Shown: piece after piece, positions 41,664-53,062 of the stretch
Position numbering within the stretch: the stretch's first letter is position 1
Layout: the number at the start of each line of letters is the position of its first letter
NCBI GenBank assembly: GCA_014529385.2
Contig: CM043956.1
Span: 62,821,120 to 62,885,119 of the forward strand
Source of the DNA: Adiantum capillus-veneris
Taxonomy: Eukaryota; Streptophyta; Polypodiopsida; Polypodiales; Pteridaceae
Direction of reading: 5' to 3'
DNA: 64,000 bases
The notes under the pieces: model-generated
What the model saw: the letters and a program-made list of their open reading frames with translations, nothing else
Database searches by the model: none
Told to the model about the DNA's origin: nothing
Position numbers and translations under genes: made by a program

Positions 41664-42754
41664 TTTTATTGCGTTTAGTGAATAGTAATATTCTCTCTCA
41701 TTGGCAGAGATGTGTAGTTATGTCTTTCTCCTTTCACTGGCCAAAATGTGTAGCATAAAATCAAAGGGTCAGAATGACATTCAAACATCTTTGCTATTGA
41801 GAGATAATATTACGATTTATGATCAAACGTGCTGTCAAGGAGGGCCATACTTAGAAGATGATGCTATTAGATCTTTGTTTTGGTGCAATGCAAGCTGTAA
41901 CTATATTGGGTCATGGGGTATTATGTACATGTCTCTGGGTCATCTAATGATGTGCACATCTAGTTTAGGTTATGGATCATGGATATCTAATTTAGTGTAA
42001 ACATCTTGTAACATAATCAACATTCTTGTGTCATTAGAATTGACAATGTTACTTGGTTAGGTCGGCTTGGTTACCTCCATTATCGCATATGTGGCAATGC
42101 CTGTGCTCACATATAGCTACCCATCAAAATGTAAGCATTGTCTAGAGATAACAATTGGTTGACAAAGCAGTTGCCCAATATCCTGTCAACAGTTTTCAAG
42201 CATGAATTCCTTTGTGTACGAAGTTAAATGATCTTGATAAGTGGCATTTGAATTTGTCTGGAAAATAAGGGTGATGCCTGGTTATTTGCCGTCACCTGTA
42301 AGCACGGTCTGTCCTCTAGATATCTAGTAGTTGGGTCCCCATTGCCATGCATTGAAGAAGACCTAGGTTTAGTGTATTCCCACCTATTGCCTCTACATTT
42401 TCGATTAGGACACAAAAACTAGAAGATTTGGAGGAATTTATTGTAAAAGCCTTCAAATATAGTCAAGTGAAAGGGCATGAATATACTGCTAGGCTTTTCC
42501 ATATTAGGTTTTCCAAGTTTTCAGCAAAGATTTTTTTTTTTCTTGCACTAGTTATGCTTACCAAAGGGTTTTGTGATCATGCAGTATTGCCTGGCTTTTG
42601 CCATGTACTTCAGTGATTGGATGAATTTGGACACTACCTTTTGAAATTGAGTCATTGTACTAATAATATGTACCTGAGGAATATTTATGTATGTAGGGAG
42701 GATGTTAATTCAACAAAACCAAGATTGATGATAGCTTCAACAAGCATTATCTAT
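40361..42754. other. Intergenic, three CT microsatellites, no gene seen
   Basis: 3' flank of ABCI11. CT arrays lie at 40828-40875, 41467-41491 and 41609-41660. Open frames here are short and cross the arrays; a 99-codon frame at 41701-42000 is unrecognised and has no family motif. Confidence 0.6.
40610..40615 (+). terminator. Candidate poly(A) signal of ABCI11
   Basis: AATAAA lies 250 bases past the ABCI11 stop codon, in AT-rich DNA. Plant polyadenylation signals are loose, so this is a candidate only. Confidence 0.4.
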
Positions 42755-43130
42755 AAAATACATTTGGTTCATTTGCCTTTGAATAAATTACCTCACTAAA
42801 TGTTTTACAAACTAAATAATTATAAAATACATTTGGTACCCAAGAAGCGTAGCTTAGTTGGTGAGACCTTTGAGATGTAACCCCAAGGTTGAGGGTTCGA
42901 GGCTCACAAGTTGCGTTCTCTTGGGTGTATTCTCCTCCCCTATTGGGGGGGTGGTTCTCACGGTTGCCCCTCGAGGGTGTAATGTGCAGCAATGTACAGT
43001 TGTAAATACATGATATGTGTATAGTTTCTCCCTACTTCCTTCCCCGCGCTGATGGTAAAAAACAAAAAATACATTTGGTTTATTTGCACTTGACTAAATT
43101 ACCTCACCAAATGTTTTATAAACTAAATCT
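42755..43130. repeat. ~70-bp tandem duplication split by a SINE
   Basis: The unit AAAATACATTTGGTT...AAATTACCTCAC.AAATGTTTTA.AAACTAAAT occurs at 42755-42820 and again at about 43066-43130. The SINE at 42838-43065 sits at the start of the second unit, so the motif AAAATACATTTGGT now occurs three times. Confidence 0.8.
42838..43065 (+). mobile_element. tRNA-derived SINE with 14-bp target duplication
   Basis: A 228-bp element begins ACCCAAGAAGCG, with a pol III A-box (TAGCTTAGTTGGTGAGA) and, about 30 bases on, a B-box (GGGTTCGAGGC). An unrelated body follows, ending in a short A-rich tail (GGTAAAAAACAA). The exact duplication AAAATACATTTGGT lies on both sides (42824-42837, 43066-43079). The perfect duplication suggests a fairly recent insertion by LINE machinery. 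It is not a tRNA gene: there is no matching acceptor stem and the body is longer than a tRNA. Confidence 0.9.
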
Positions 43131-46100
43131 TGTGCCTTGCAACTAGTCACCAATTAAATAAGCTCAATTCTCTTTTATTTTGGATCATAGATATCAAATG
43201 ATGATCAAAAGAGAAGGCTTTCCATAAATTTAATTACATTGCAAATTGCTCTTACATGTATATGTAAACTCTACTACATTGACACTGGCAGTAAAAAGAC
43301 ATTTATTTGTAGTACATCTCTTCAATGTAGTATTGGAATAGATGTACTTGACACTTGTATCATGTTTGATTTTGTACGGCGGCGATAAGATTGGACCACA
43401 TTTGCCCTTCATATGCAAAATTTTTCATGAGATATCCCTCAATGAAAGGGGAGTACATCAAGATGTCCATCTACTTTGTGCTTTTGCTCTGCCGAGACTT
43501 TATCACGGAAGTAGCATACTTTCTTCGCGGTTTGTGACGCTTGTGTGTTCGAGCCGTTATGGCGCAAGAGTGTTGCCTTAAATAATTTTGACCTTTAAAA
43601 TAAAAGGCAAAAGGTTTGAATGGAAAGGGCTTCTTGGAATGAGATTGATTTCAAAGTTAAAAAAACCTCCAGCCTTTGGGCTCTAGCAAAAAGGTAGTTG
43701 GCTTTCAAAAAACATTGAAAAGAAAAGTTTATTTGTTTTGAAGCAGCATATCCACAAACATATGAAACAAAAATAATCAAGATATCTTTGTTTAATGATT
43801 GGTCCAAATGCGACATAAATTTGTGCAAAGTTTGCAAAAACGCTATGCACATAAACATTTCAATAGATCAATCAAGCAACATAACTTGGCTTAGAGAAAG
43901 CGAGAAGACCAAGAAAACAAAACATAATCAAGCTAGTCTTAATAAACAAGAAAAATTGATCACATTTTAATGCTCGATTTCAAATTAGTTAGGAAAGTGG
44001 CTATGTAAAAGTACCCAAATCCAAAGAGAATTAGACTTGAGCGTATTTAGCTGATTTATTTAGTGCACAGAGAGAGAGAGAGAGAGAGCACTAAATCTAA
44101 CAGAGACCTATTGGTGCATTAAGAAAATGCTAATTGCACATTAGCTTTGATATTACATGTAATACCTCAAGTGGATAGACCAACAAGGCATCCATCATAA
44201 TAAGAGATTCATAATAATTACGAATAAGTATTAAAGAGAATGTACTCAAATGTAAAAGGGGGATAAACTTGTTGATTGATTAGGATTTTAGAGAGGGAAT
44301 TATAAGTTAAAACATTTGGAAACACAATCCGGTAAAACTTTTTTTGTTTCAAATCATAGTGTAAGGTACTCATGAGGAGTTGGACATGATCTCTAGCCTT
44401 TGATGCTTAAGCTTGAGAAGCTTCCTATTTGGTTCATTACTCGCAACTCTATACAAGAAAATATTTCTCCTTTTCTTCTTTCACAATTGTATCCTCAGGA
44501 TTTGATTGTGAGAGTGCTGTACTTCCCTCAGCAAGGTTTTGTTATTTGGGATTCAATTAATCTATTTTTCATAACAAAATATGATCCATGGCATCAACTT
44601 TAACCATACATGTAGCCTTGTGAAGCCCACTTCAACAACAAACTCAAGAATTTGGCATTGTGATCGATGTGTTCTTGGTTCATGAAGTTCCAGTAATCCG
44701 TGTAATATATGCTATTTGACAGCATGTTGAATTGTTAACACCTGCACAATCTCATCTCATAAGATGTTTACACAGTAAATTGCCATCTAGGCAAACCCAC
44801 AATACCACATAACCATCATGATCTATCAAGTAGAGATCATGCAGGCATCCAAAACCTCAAGATAAATCACGATTACATTACCCCAATATATTCTGCATTT
44901 ACATCATCAAAGGGCATAAGTTTTTCCATATCACACCACACTAGCTTTGAGGCGAAAGGGTGGAAGACATTCTTGAACCTAATGCATTCACTTGAAGCCA
45001 TCCGGCTTGGGGTATCAGAATCAATCAAATGGATTGAGAAATTGCATGTTCTTCAGTTCAAAAATCACAATCTGGCATAAAGGGAATACCTGCCGTACTG
45101 CAATTAAGTGAAGTGGAGGCAAAATCCTCGTTCTAGCTCAGTTCTCATTGTCCAATAAAGTTTTGACAAAACCAAAAGATAGTGCACCACACGTCAAAGA
45201 AAATGGGCCGTTATCAGCCATTGTCTCTTTAGTTTGAACTAATGAAGTAGCAAAAGCACCACATTTTGCAGAGAGATTATAATTTACACCGATCAACCTC
45301 ATGGCATCACAAAGCTAAAGTCTTTTCCAGACTTTGCCAACCTATTTGGTGAAAATAAACAGACTATCCAACAAAAAACACTCTTTATGATAGCGATGCT
45401 CTTTCAGAAGAACTGCAAAAACCAATGTGACTGCTCTGAGCCATTTTCACTACCCAAGTTGAACCGATGACAAATATTACCCTGATAATGGGCTCTAGAA
45501 ATACTACCCTGGTAATGGGCTCTAGAAATACTACCCTGGTAATGAGCTCTAAGGATGTCAAAAAAATACACTTAAGTCATTCCCTCACTAGGTTCGACAT
45601 GCAGAACTTTGACGCAAAAATATCCAAGAGCTCTGCCAGCCCAATGGTTTAAGCACAGATGTATACAAATAATAAATCTTCCAAGAATTATATAAATACA
45701 TATGAAAACCGAATATTCATTTTTACTGCACACTTTCCTGTCATGAAAATAACAACACTTTTGAAGTGACCTTTATCAAGGTTAAAAATCCACAGTGCTT
45801 CAAAACAACAGAAATTTTCGTCCAGAAGGTTTTAAAGCACATACAAGCCCTTAAAAAAAGCCCCAAGTCAAATTCTAAAAATCTTCATTGAAACATCTGC
45901 AAAAGATCATTAAAACATCACATGTTGAGTGAAAAGAATCCAAGCCAAAACATTGAAAGTGGTATTTGCTCAACTGAGCACATGCTAACAATCTTGGGTC
46001 ATGATTTTCTAGGAGAAAATGAAAACCTTTGTAAAAGACAGGAATAGCCAGTATTGGAAGTGTTTAATATACACACATATGACCATCCAAGCAGAAAACG

Positions 46101-46212
46101 TGTTGCTAACTCTTTCCTATCCTAACAAGTCCATATGTCCAAAGGAAGACATACGGACAAAAGAATACCGCAAAGAACCAATCTACAGCACTACCTGTTT
46201 AGTTTGTTGAAA
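43131..46212. other. Intergenic, no gene seen
   Basis: AT-rich DNA between the convergent ABCI11 and RopGAP genes. A short GA array lies near 44070 and a three-unit tandem repeat at 45474-45550. No open frame with family motifs, and no pol III signals, were found. Confidence 0.55.
45474..45550. repeat. Three 27-bp tandem units
   Basis: Units of 27 bases built on ACTACCCTGGTAATGGGCTC repeat three times with one or two changes each. They may fall in the 3' flank of the RopGAP gene. Confidence 0.85.
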
Positions 46213-47547
46213 TCACCAGGCCTCTACTCTTTCAGTGATTTGATCAATCTTGCCAACCACACTAGCTTTCTTCTTAGCCCTGCCAGATGTTGGTTCCCGT
46301 GAACCGCAGTGTAGAAACTCTGTGATAACGAAATCCTCGCCCTCCAGAGTAAAGTTCTCTATCTTCCCTAGTATATTATTAAACAACTCTGATTTGGCTG
46401 TGCTACAAGGACAATCTTGAGCACTCCCCTCAGCTACATCAACATTTTGACACAATGGCACAAAAACTTCTTTTCTTCTTGGGCGCACACATGGACTTAC
46501 ACCATTGCTGTCATCATCTGTGTTCTCCACGGTACTTGAGCCATTGGAGAAGAGCCCATGACTATCACTAGAAAGCTCGGCATCAAAATTGAAATCCAAT
46601 GCCTGCAACTCCCTTGCTAGTATTTCTTCAGAAGTTCGCGCAGACTCAAAGTCATCTATGCTCTCTCTACCATCAAAGGATTTGAGGAAAATTCTCTCCT
46701 TGTCGAAAGTAGGCCCCTCATCTATGTTGCTGTTTCTGGATGAAAGTCCCATCGGTGTTTCTTTGGTGGCATTATCATGCCCATTACCAGTTGGTGGTTC
46801 TGTGCAAGGATAAGCTGGCCGTGGATCCAGCAATGCCTCCTCTCTGTCCCTTAATGTCCTTAATATGAGAGTCTTCAGTAAGTTCATGACTTGCACAGCA
46901 TGCATTAGAGCTGTCAATGGATCCGACATCTGAGACAAACAAAAATTACTTCAATAAGAGTATCAAATAAATGCTGCAGACGCATGTATGCTCTACATGA
47001 TACCATTCGAGCTACCTGCGTCATGTTGGGTGCAAACACCATAGCAATATTGTGGGCATTCATTTTGTTGAAATGCTCCTCTTGCACAACATCTGCCATC
47101 AGGTTGATACCCCAATCCAGTAAAGCTCCTTGCATGGGAGGGAGAGTCTTAACTAATGCGAGGGCCTGCTCCTCTGTATTACACTGCATTACTTGTTCTG
47201 GGGAAAGACTATCTAAAACCCCCCTTGGCAACTCGCGAAACCAAGCCTGCAGAAACTTAAAAGTTAGCTAAGGTTCATGCAACTGAAGACAGCTACAAGA
47301 CAATCTTTTTCAAAAGATTATCTACGTGGAGGCTAGATCCTCATGCTAGGTTAAAATAGTAAGACCTGATGAACCATTTACCTTGATAAGTCCTGCTAAG
47401 CAATGCACATCAATACCATAAGGAACAATCCCATGATTGATCTGGTCTCTTACAAACTCTTCCTGCCCATTCTCTGCGTTTATCCTGAAAACGCCTTCTG
47501 CCTAAAATGGGCAAAACAGAATGCAGGTTAGCATAAAACAAGCATCC

Positions 47548-47584
<37 letters not shown>

Positions 47585-47613
47585 AGACCTCTTCAGCATC
47601 AGATTGAGAACTT

Positions 47614-47656
<43 letters not shown>

Positions 47657-47685
47657 AGACCTCTTCAGCATCAGATTGAGAACTT

Positions 47686-47768
<83 letters not shown>

Positions 47769-48548
47769 AGACCTCTTCAGCATCAGATTGAGAACTTGAT
47801 AGAATAATTTTTTTACCTTCAAACCACCTTGATCATATAATCTTTCCTGCAAAAGCAGTAAGATTGTCGGAACACTATTGCCTTTCTGATCATAAGAGCA
47901 TTGCATTGACTCAGCCGACACACCGAACACACTGGCACTGCCATAAACAACAGCAGCACTTCAAAGATATGATAGATGTAGACAGCAATTCCTGACTTGT
48001 AAGATTGCTCAGGTTATTTAGAGAAAAATGTCGGTGAAGCCATGGGTTTATGCTTTCTATGGCCGATGAACACCATGCTTCAGATAAGCATACCTGGCAC
48101 TTGGAACTCGTCGAGGCACCTCCATTTGAAATTCGACTGGAAGCCCGAGAAACCCATTGAAGCGATCAAATGTGACATGAGTTACATGCCTCACATTGGT
48201 GGGCCACCCTATTTCCATGTTTATATCATTGACAGATCCCTGACATGTGAGCCCTGATCTTCTCAGTGCCTCTAACACAAGCGCAAGAACCGATATTTCT
48301 ACGTGTCCCCTCCCACTATGTGCTATTTCTCTGTTGTGCTGTCGCTGGGATAATGGCACGCAAGTACCAGTGCAGCTTAAATTAACTAAAGGAGAGACAA
48401 TGACAGGAGATTCTATCACAAAAGGAGAGGCCGGGCTTCCAATGAGCTCATCCGAATCCACATTCACTGCTGTGCTTTCACGCGGTGAGAAATCCATTTC
48501 ATGAGCTGCATGAGTGCAGTGCTTGTTGGAGGTAAGAACCTCTGTCAT
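46213..48548 (-). CDS. ROP GTPase-activating protein with CRIB domain (RopGAP), five coding exons
   Basis: Plant RopGAP: it speeds GTP hydrolysis by ROP (Rho-of-plants) GTPases, usually at the plasma membrane or cortex. Coding exons: 48548-48094, 47937-47817, 47501-47382, 47246-47016, 46929-46213; all have GT-AG borders and join in phase to 547 aa. The CRIB motif is IGWPTNVRHVTHVTFDRFNG (113-132), the part that binds active ROP. The RhoGAP domain runs from about 156 to 330. It has SVPTILLLLQERL, the arginine finger in AEGVFRI (R198), DVHCLAGLIKAWFRELP and NIAMVFAPNMTQMSDPLTAL. The Ser/Glu-rich acidic tail ends ERVEAW. MTEVL matches the start of Arabidopsis RopGAPs and decides the ATG. At 547 aa it is longer than the usual 430-500, mostly in the tail. 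Every exon is open, so it looks functional. Confidence 0.95.
47552..47798. repeat. Compound minisatellite: 36-bp unit alternating with CT arrays, in a RopGAP intron
   Basis: Three identical 36-bp units (CATAAAAGACCTCTTCAGCA...GAACTTG) lie at 47579-47614, 47651-47686 and 47763-47798. Each is preceded by a pure CT array of about 28, 36 and 76 bases. The array fills most of the 315-base intron between the second and third coding exons (GA-rich in the transcript). Confidence 0.97.
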
Positions 48549-48580
48549 GCTTGTAGCAATACTCTCTATTTCTCGGATCC
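48549..48580 (-). other. RopGAP 5' UTR part, after a probable leader intron
   Basis: An acceptor (TTTTAATGTTATTCAG, minus sense) ends at 48581, directly upstream of a 32-base leader to the ATG. A donor-like AACAG-GTTAGA at 48747/48746 would make a 166-nt leader intron. The leader then continues upstream with pyrimidine-rich DNA to an unresolved start, perhaps near 49.3 kb. Confidence 0.5.
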
Positions 48581-48746
48581 CTGAATAACATTAAAAACAT
48601 AAGATTTCCCGGCTAAGAGAGCTCAAATCAGGAAATACACCCACACAGAAAAAGTTCCTTCTAGCTGAAGAGCATACATGCGCTCACGATTCTCTACAGG
48701 GAAGCGCTGATTTTTTTGAATTTCATGAAGCGTAAGGAAATCTAAC

Positions 48747-49528
48747 CTGTTATGAAAAGGTACGACAGGGGAGACAAGCAGATGGAGAGCTGCAGATCTC
48801 TCTCTTTCTAATTTTTCTGAAGTGCTTTCTCTCTCTTCTATCTGTGAGTGCAAGCGTGCGAGCTTGCAGTAGACCGTTTCCTCCCCTCTTTTTGAACGCA
48901 GAAGAAGAAGCGAGAGCTGAAACGCCAACAAGCAGAGAATGCGGAAAAAAGATGCAAGAAACTGAAAAGTAGTTTTGCGTTGCAATGGAGCTCATCAGCC
49001 ACACACGTACGCACCAACCGTCCGGGTGACCTAGCGACCCATCAGACTTTTCTTCTTCTCTCAGAACCCACTTCTCATTTTCCCTGCTCTTGCCTGCACG
49101 CCCATATGCGCACTTAAGCGAGAGATCCGCCTCCTGCTTTAACACCCACCTGCCATTCGGAAGTTTTGTGCTTGCCTGCGGCCCAGAAACATGGAAGGGG
49201 AGGAGGACCTTTCCGAAATCTAGTGAGAGAATGCGCTTGTGAAAGTGAACCGCAACGATAGAAAGCACGTCCCTTTGCAGTTGATCTGATGGATGCTGCA
49301 GATGCACGCCTTTTAGATGCTCCAGGAGTCCTGAGGAGAGAGATTGTGTGGTTTTCTGTCAGGCAAAAATTTGTTCAAAACTTCGAACTGTAGGAAGTTG
49401 GAAGCGAGGGCACTCGGGGCAGAAGAGAAGAGAAGAAGGGTGTGTGTATACAAGTGCACACTACTCCAGGAATGTCATTTCGGAAAACAGGTGTTGCAGA
49501 CTTGTAGTTGAAGGAGAGAAAGTAAATG

Positions 49529-49569
<41 letters not shown>

Positions 49570-50098
49570 GTCCACTGTCACCTTGTGTGTGCGTTTTGTT
49601 ACCAAAGTTCAGAGGACGGAAAAGTGCTATTACATTTTACTCTAAAAGCCTAAAAGCCAGAGCTTGCTTCGCTGTTTCTCTTCTGCCTCGCCTCACCACC
49701 ATGCCTCATCCATCACCACCTGGGTCAGGGCCCCTGAGGCCGGGTGTTCGGATGCCTACACAATAGTACCCAATAGGCCTACACACACTCCTCCACAGAA
49801 GAAAGTAGCAAAAAAACGAGGAAAATGCAAATTTTTGCGAAAGCCTACTAGAAGAGAGAGAGAGAAGATTTGACACATGCGAAAACAAGAGGATAGCCCA
49901 GTGCAGATTTACATGAGAAATCAAGTCAAAACACTTGGGAAATAACAAATGCTCAATGCCCAATGCAATAAACTGAAGCATTGGACGTAGGAGGTAGAGA
50001 GAGAAACAAGTGTGAGAGAATTTAGAAAGAGAGATTGTGTGTGAGAGAGATAGGAGGTAGAGAGAGAAACAAGTGTGAGAGAATTTAGAAAGAGAGAT

Positions 50099-50129
<31 letters not shown>

Positions 50130-50683
50130 ATCGCATGCACAGTTTTGAATTTGCAACCGTCACTCAAAATTTGAGAGAGACATCCACAACTTTACAAATC
50201 CATTTTGTTTGAAAATTTTGTCAATAGCAGCAGAGAAAGAAGCTCAGATTTTGACAAAGCATTTTGTATGCAACATGGACGACCCACCACCAAAGCGCCC
50301 GTCCCCCCATCCCACGCCACCCCACCCCACCCCCCATCACACTACTCTTACATGCATGCAGGAAAGCAAGAGCTCCTCTTTTAAACAGTATTTGCTGTCA
50401 AAAGGTGCTCACACACTAAACAGCCTGTCTGCCCAAGACAGAGGAGAAAGAAAGGGGCTCACACAAGGAAAGTTCTCCTTCACCTTTCCATGAACATGGC
50501 CAAACTAATTCCCAAAGCCTAGCTTTGGCAACTACCTCCAATGTCACCAACTCCCACACATCTTGTGCTTGCTTAGGTACGTTTCGTGCCTTGTGTTTGG
50601 CAGGTTTCATTAACCTCATGATAGCTTGTTTGCTTCCACAAAGTGTTCCCTTTTGGAGCTTAACTCCTCCATTTTTGGCATAG
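48747..50683. other. RopGAP upstream region; GA-rich, no other gene
   Basis: It contains a (GA)n array (49532-49566), a 63-bp tandem duplication (49988-50116) and further GA runs to 50129. The minus-strand frames here (120 and 185 codons) are GA/CT-rich leader or promoter text and show no domain. Confidence 0.55.
49988..50129. repeat. 63-bp tandem duplication followed by (GA)n
   Basis: Two essentially identical 63-base units starting TAGGAGGTAGAGAGAG stand at 49988-50050 and 50051-50113. They are followed by GT and GA dinucleotides to 50129. Near identity suggests recent slippage or unequal exchange. Confidence 0.9.
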
Positions 50684-52947
50684 TTTTTTTTTCTAGAAAG
50701 AAGAATTGTATTAAAGCAAGAGGGAGAAATTACACGTTTCAAATGGGATGGATAGTGGAGATCTAGAGGGAAAAGACCTAGGAAGGAAGTAGAGCTTTCC
50801 AATCCATACAACATATGAGTCATTCTGCACAATTTGAAAAGTGAGACTCTTCGTTGCTGCCATCTGAATTTTTTCATGACTATAACTCTACTTACAAGGG
50901 GCACATTAGGAATGGCTGAGCAAAAATGTTCTACAAGATTAGACAAATTAAAGATAAAGGGGAAGTTTCCTTGACACTGCTTGCCTTGAACAACCTGGTT
51001 CCTTGAACACCATAGATGCCACAATAGGTACCCTCTAGCTAAATGCCATAGTAGGAGATCATTGTGATAGCACTCTCCCAAGATGACCTCTTGCCAAGTG
51101 GATATAGATGAGTGGTATGAAATAACCTGAGCCATAAGATATGCATTTATGATTCTAAGGGCAGGTGAAGAAAATATGTTTCATTGTCTTCTTTTCTTTT
51201 AGACATCTTGGACACCATCCGAAATCTTTGCCAATCTTCATAACCTTCTTAGCTAATCAAACACCCTGTTGTATAATAAGCCACATTAGGACACCGTGCT
51301 TGGCTTGTGAAAGCCCATATGTTCTTGAACCTATATGCCCATTGTTTTTAATTCCAGTTCACATCCATTTAAAGTTGAGCTTTTGACATAGCTCATTTCT
51401 AAAACTTGCTCTGCAAGAGGATTGTTTGTACAACTTTGAACACAATATGGAAAGTTGCATAGGCCTACGTTTCCTAAAAACACCTTGGGATAAGATTGAT
51501 TCACCCACTTGCAATCTCGACAAGATGAGTTGCACGCACTAGTTAGAAAATTGAAAGTTAGTAGCAATTTTATACCATGTCATGAAGTCATTATTTTTTA
51601 AAATGTCTTTACAAATACTTATCGCATCCTTGAAGCATATGTGGACGCTCTAAAATATACTCACCAAACCACAAGGAACCAGTTAGTGTCATAGCTTCCT
51701 TCCGCTATGAACCAAGACCTCCACATTTTGTAGGTAAGCAGAGTGCCCTTAGGGTTGAGTGAGACATTAACTAGCAAAATTTCTTCTAGAGACAGACTTT
51801 CACGCTTGATACTCCCATAAATAGAAGGCAAAAATGTTCTTAATTAGTAAGTAGTGCCTATTGATCAGTGTTGTCCACAACTTTGAGGATCCACTTGGAT
51901 GCCACCTTTATAGACAGATTCTCGATGTCTTAAATTTCAAGCCCTCCCTTCTCCTTTCTAAAAGTGCATGTATTCTACGCTACCTTGGGGATCTTATTGA
52001 TTATTTTGTACCTCCCCATAAGAATCTCTTGGCAAGAGAATGAATTTGATTCAAAGAACTCTTGGCAGGTTGCCCACATAAAAGGAAAAATATGATAGAT
52101 GGCAAAAGATAGTGATTGAGCACAAATGTTCTAGAGGGAAGGGAGGGTTGACCAGCTAAACTAAGAGACCACCCAATTCCATCTCTACTTCAAAAACACA
52201 TCGAACCCCATTGGTACTCCAAGAACCCTGAAGATTTACCTATCTCTTAACCTCAAGCATTTGCTATGGGCAATAATGTTTAGAGTTGAGTCATCATCAA
52301 TTTTGAAACTTGTTTTAGCATGGTTTACGGCCGAGCCACTCAATTGGCAAAAGGTCTCAAGGCATTCCAAAAAAGCAAAGAAAGATTGAGAGTTATTTTG
52401 CATTAGTCCATTTGTGTCATCAACAAATTGTTGCAAGCACAAATCCTTATGAGCTTTTGGATCTTTTATACCTATACTAAGACCCTATTGCATGTAGCTT
52501 TGTACCAACCAACCAAGAGCTTTAGAAGCAATGGCATACATAATAGGATCTTCTGAGAGGAAAGGCATGAGAGACCATTCTAGTGACAACTACTTTAGCA
52601 AAGGAATAATCAAAAGAGACTTGAACATATTTGATAAAAGTTTATACGAAAAACCATTTCTGTCAATGACTTAAAGATAAAGTCCGACTCAATCCTATCA
52701 TAAGCCTTGTCAGTCAATTTTTTAAGAAAATGAAGCCTTGCCCAATAGCTTGAGCATGCATATCCCTTCCCATAGAGCGATAATAGCATCCAAGGACATG
52801 GCAAACAATTTTTAAAGTGTGGTCAGACATGTGGTAGGCCTCACTTGCTTAAATCCTCTCTCTCTTCTTTTATGTGTATTACTCTAATAACTCCAATGTT
52901 AGCTATTGTAGGAAGAGCCCCACACCTCACAGCTTCTTGCTAGACTT
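50684..52947 (-). mobile_element. Old L1-type LINE (LINE-3), 3' half
   Basis: The poly-A tail is seen as T's at 50684-50692. Leftward-reading RT text is decayed but recognisable: ARLHFLKKLTDKAYDRIESDFIF (the AFDxV region, about 52680-52750), QFVDDTNGLM (the catalytic xxDD block, about 52400), SGSAVNHAKTSFK, and a Cys/His/Trp-rich tail (LARGYLLWHLWCSRNQ, near 51030). It is cut at 52947 by LINE-2; the 5' half continues at 61254. Many stops and frameshifts. It differs clearly in sequence from the LINE-1/LINE-2 family. Confidence 0.82.
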
Positions 52948-53062
52948 TTTTTTCCGATAAAGAGATCCTTCTATTAGTTAATGAAACTGCCCAAAGGGCT
53001 ACAACAATCATGATGGGGAGACTCTCCCAATGAAAAAATAGCATATGTACAATGAGGCTAAA

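Noticed and set aside
41701-42000. 99-codon frame as a small Cys-rich protein gene
   Set aside because: Cysteines are not in a recognisable pattern, there is no signal peptide, and it follows a microsatellite in otherwise empty DNA.
42845-42925. A tRNA gene
   Set aside because: A and B boxes are present, but there is no acceptor-stem pairing, the body extends 150 bases further, and an exact target duplication marks it as a SINE.
48623-49307. Separate minus-strand genes of 120 and 185 codons upstream of RopGAP
   Set aside because: They lie in the expected RopGAP leader or promoter, with CT/GA-biased text and no domain. The conserved MTEVL start lies downstream.
50416-50683. Extension of LINE-3 coding past its tail
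   Set aside because: The frame stays open across the T run by chance; LINE similarity ends at the poly-A tail.
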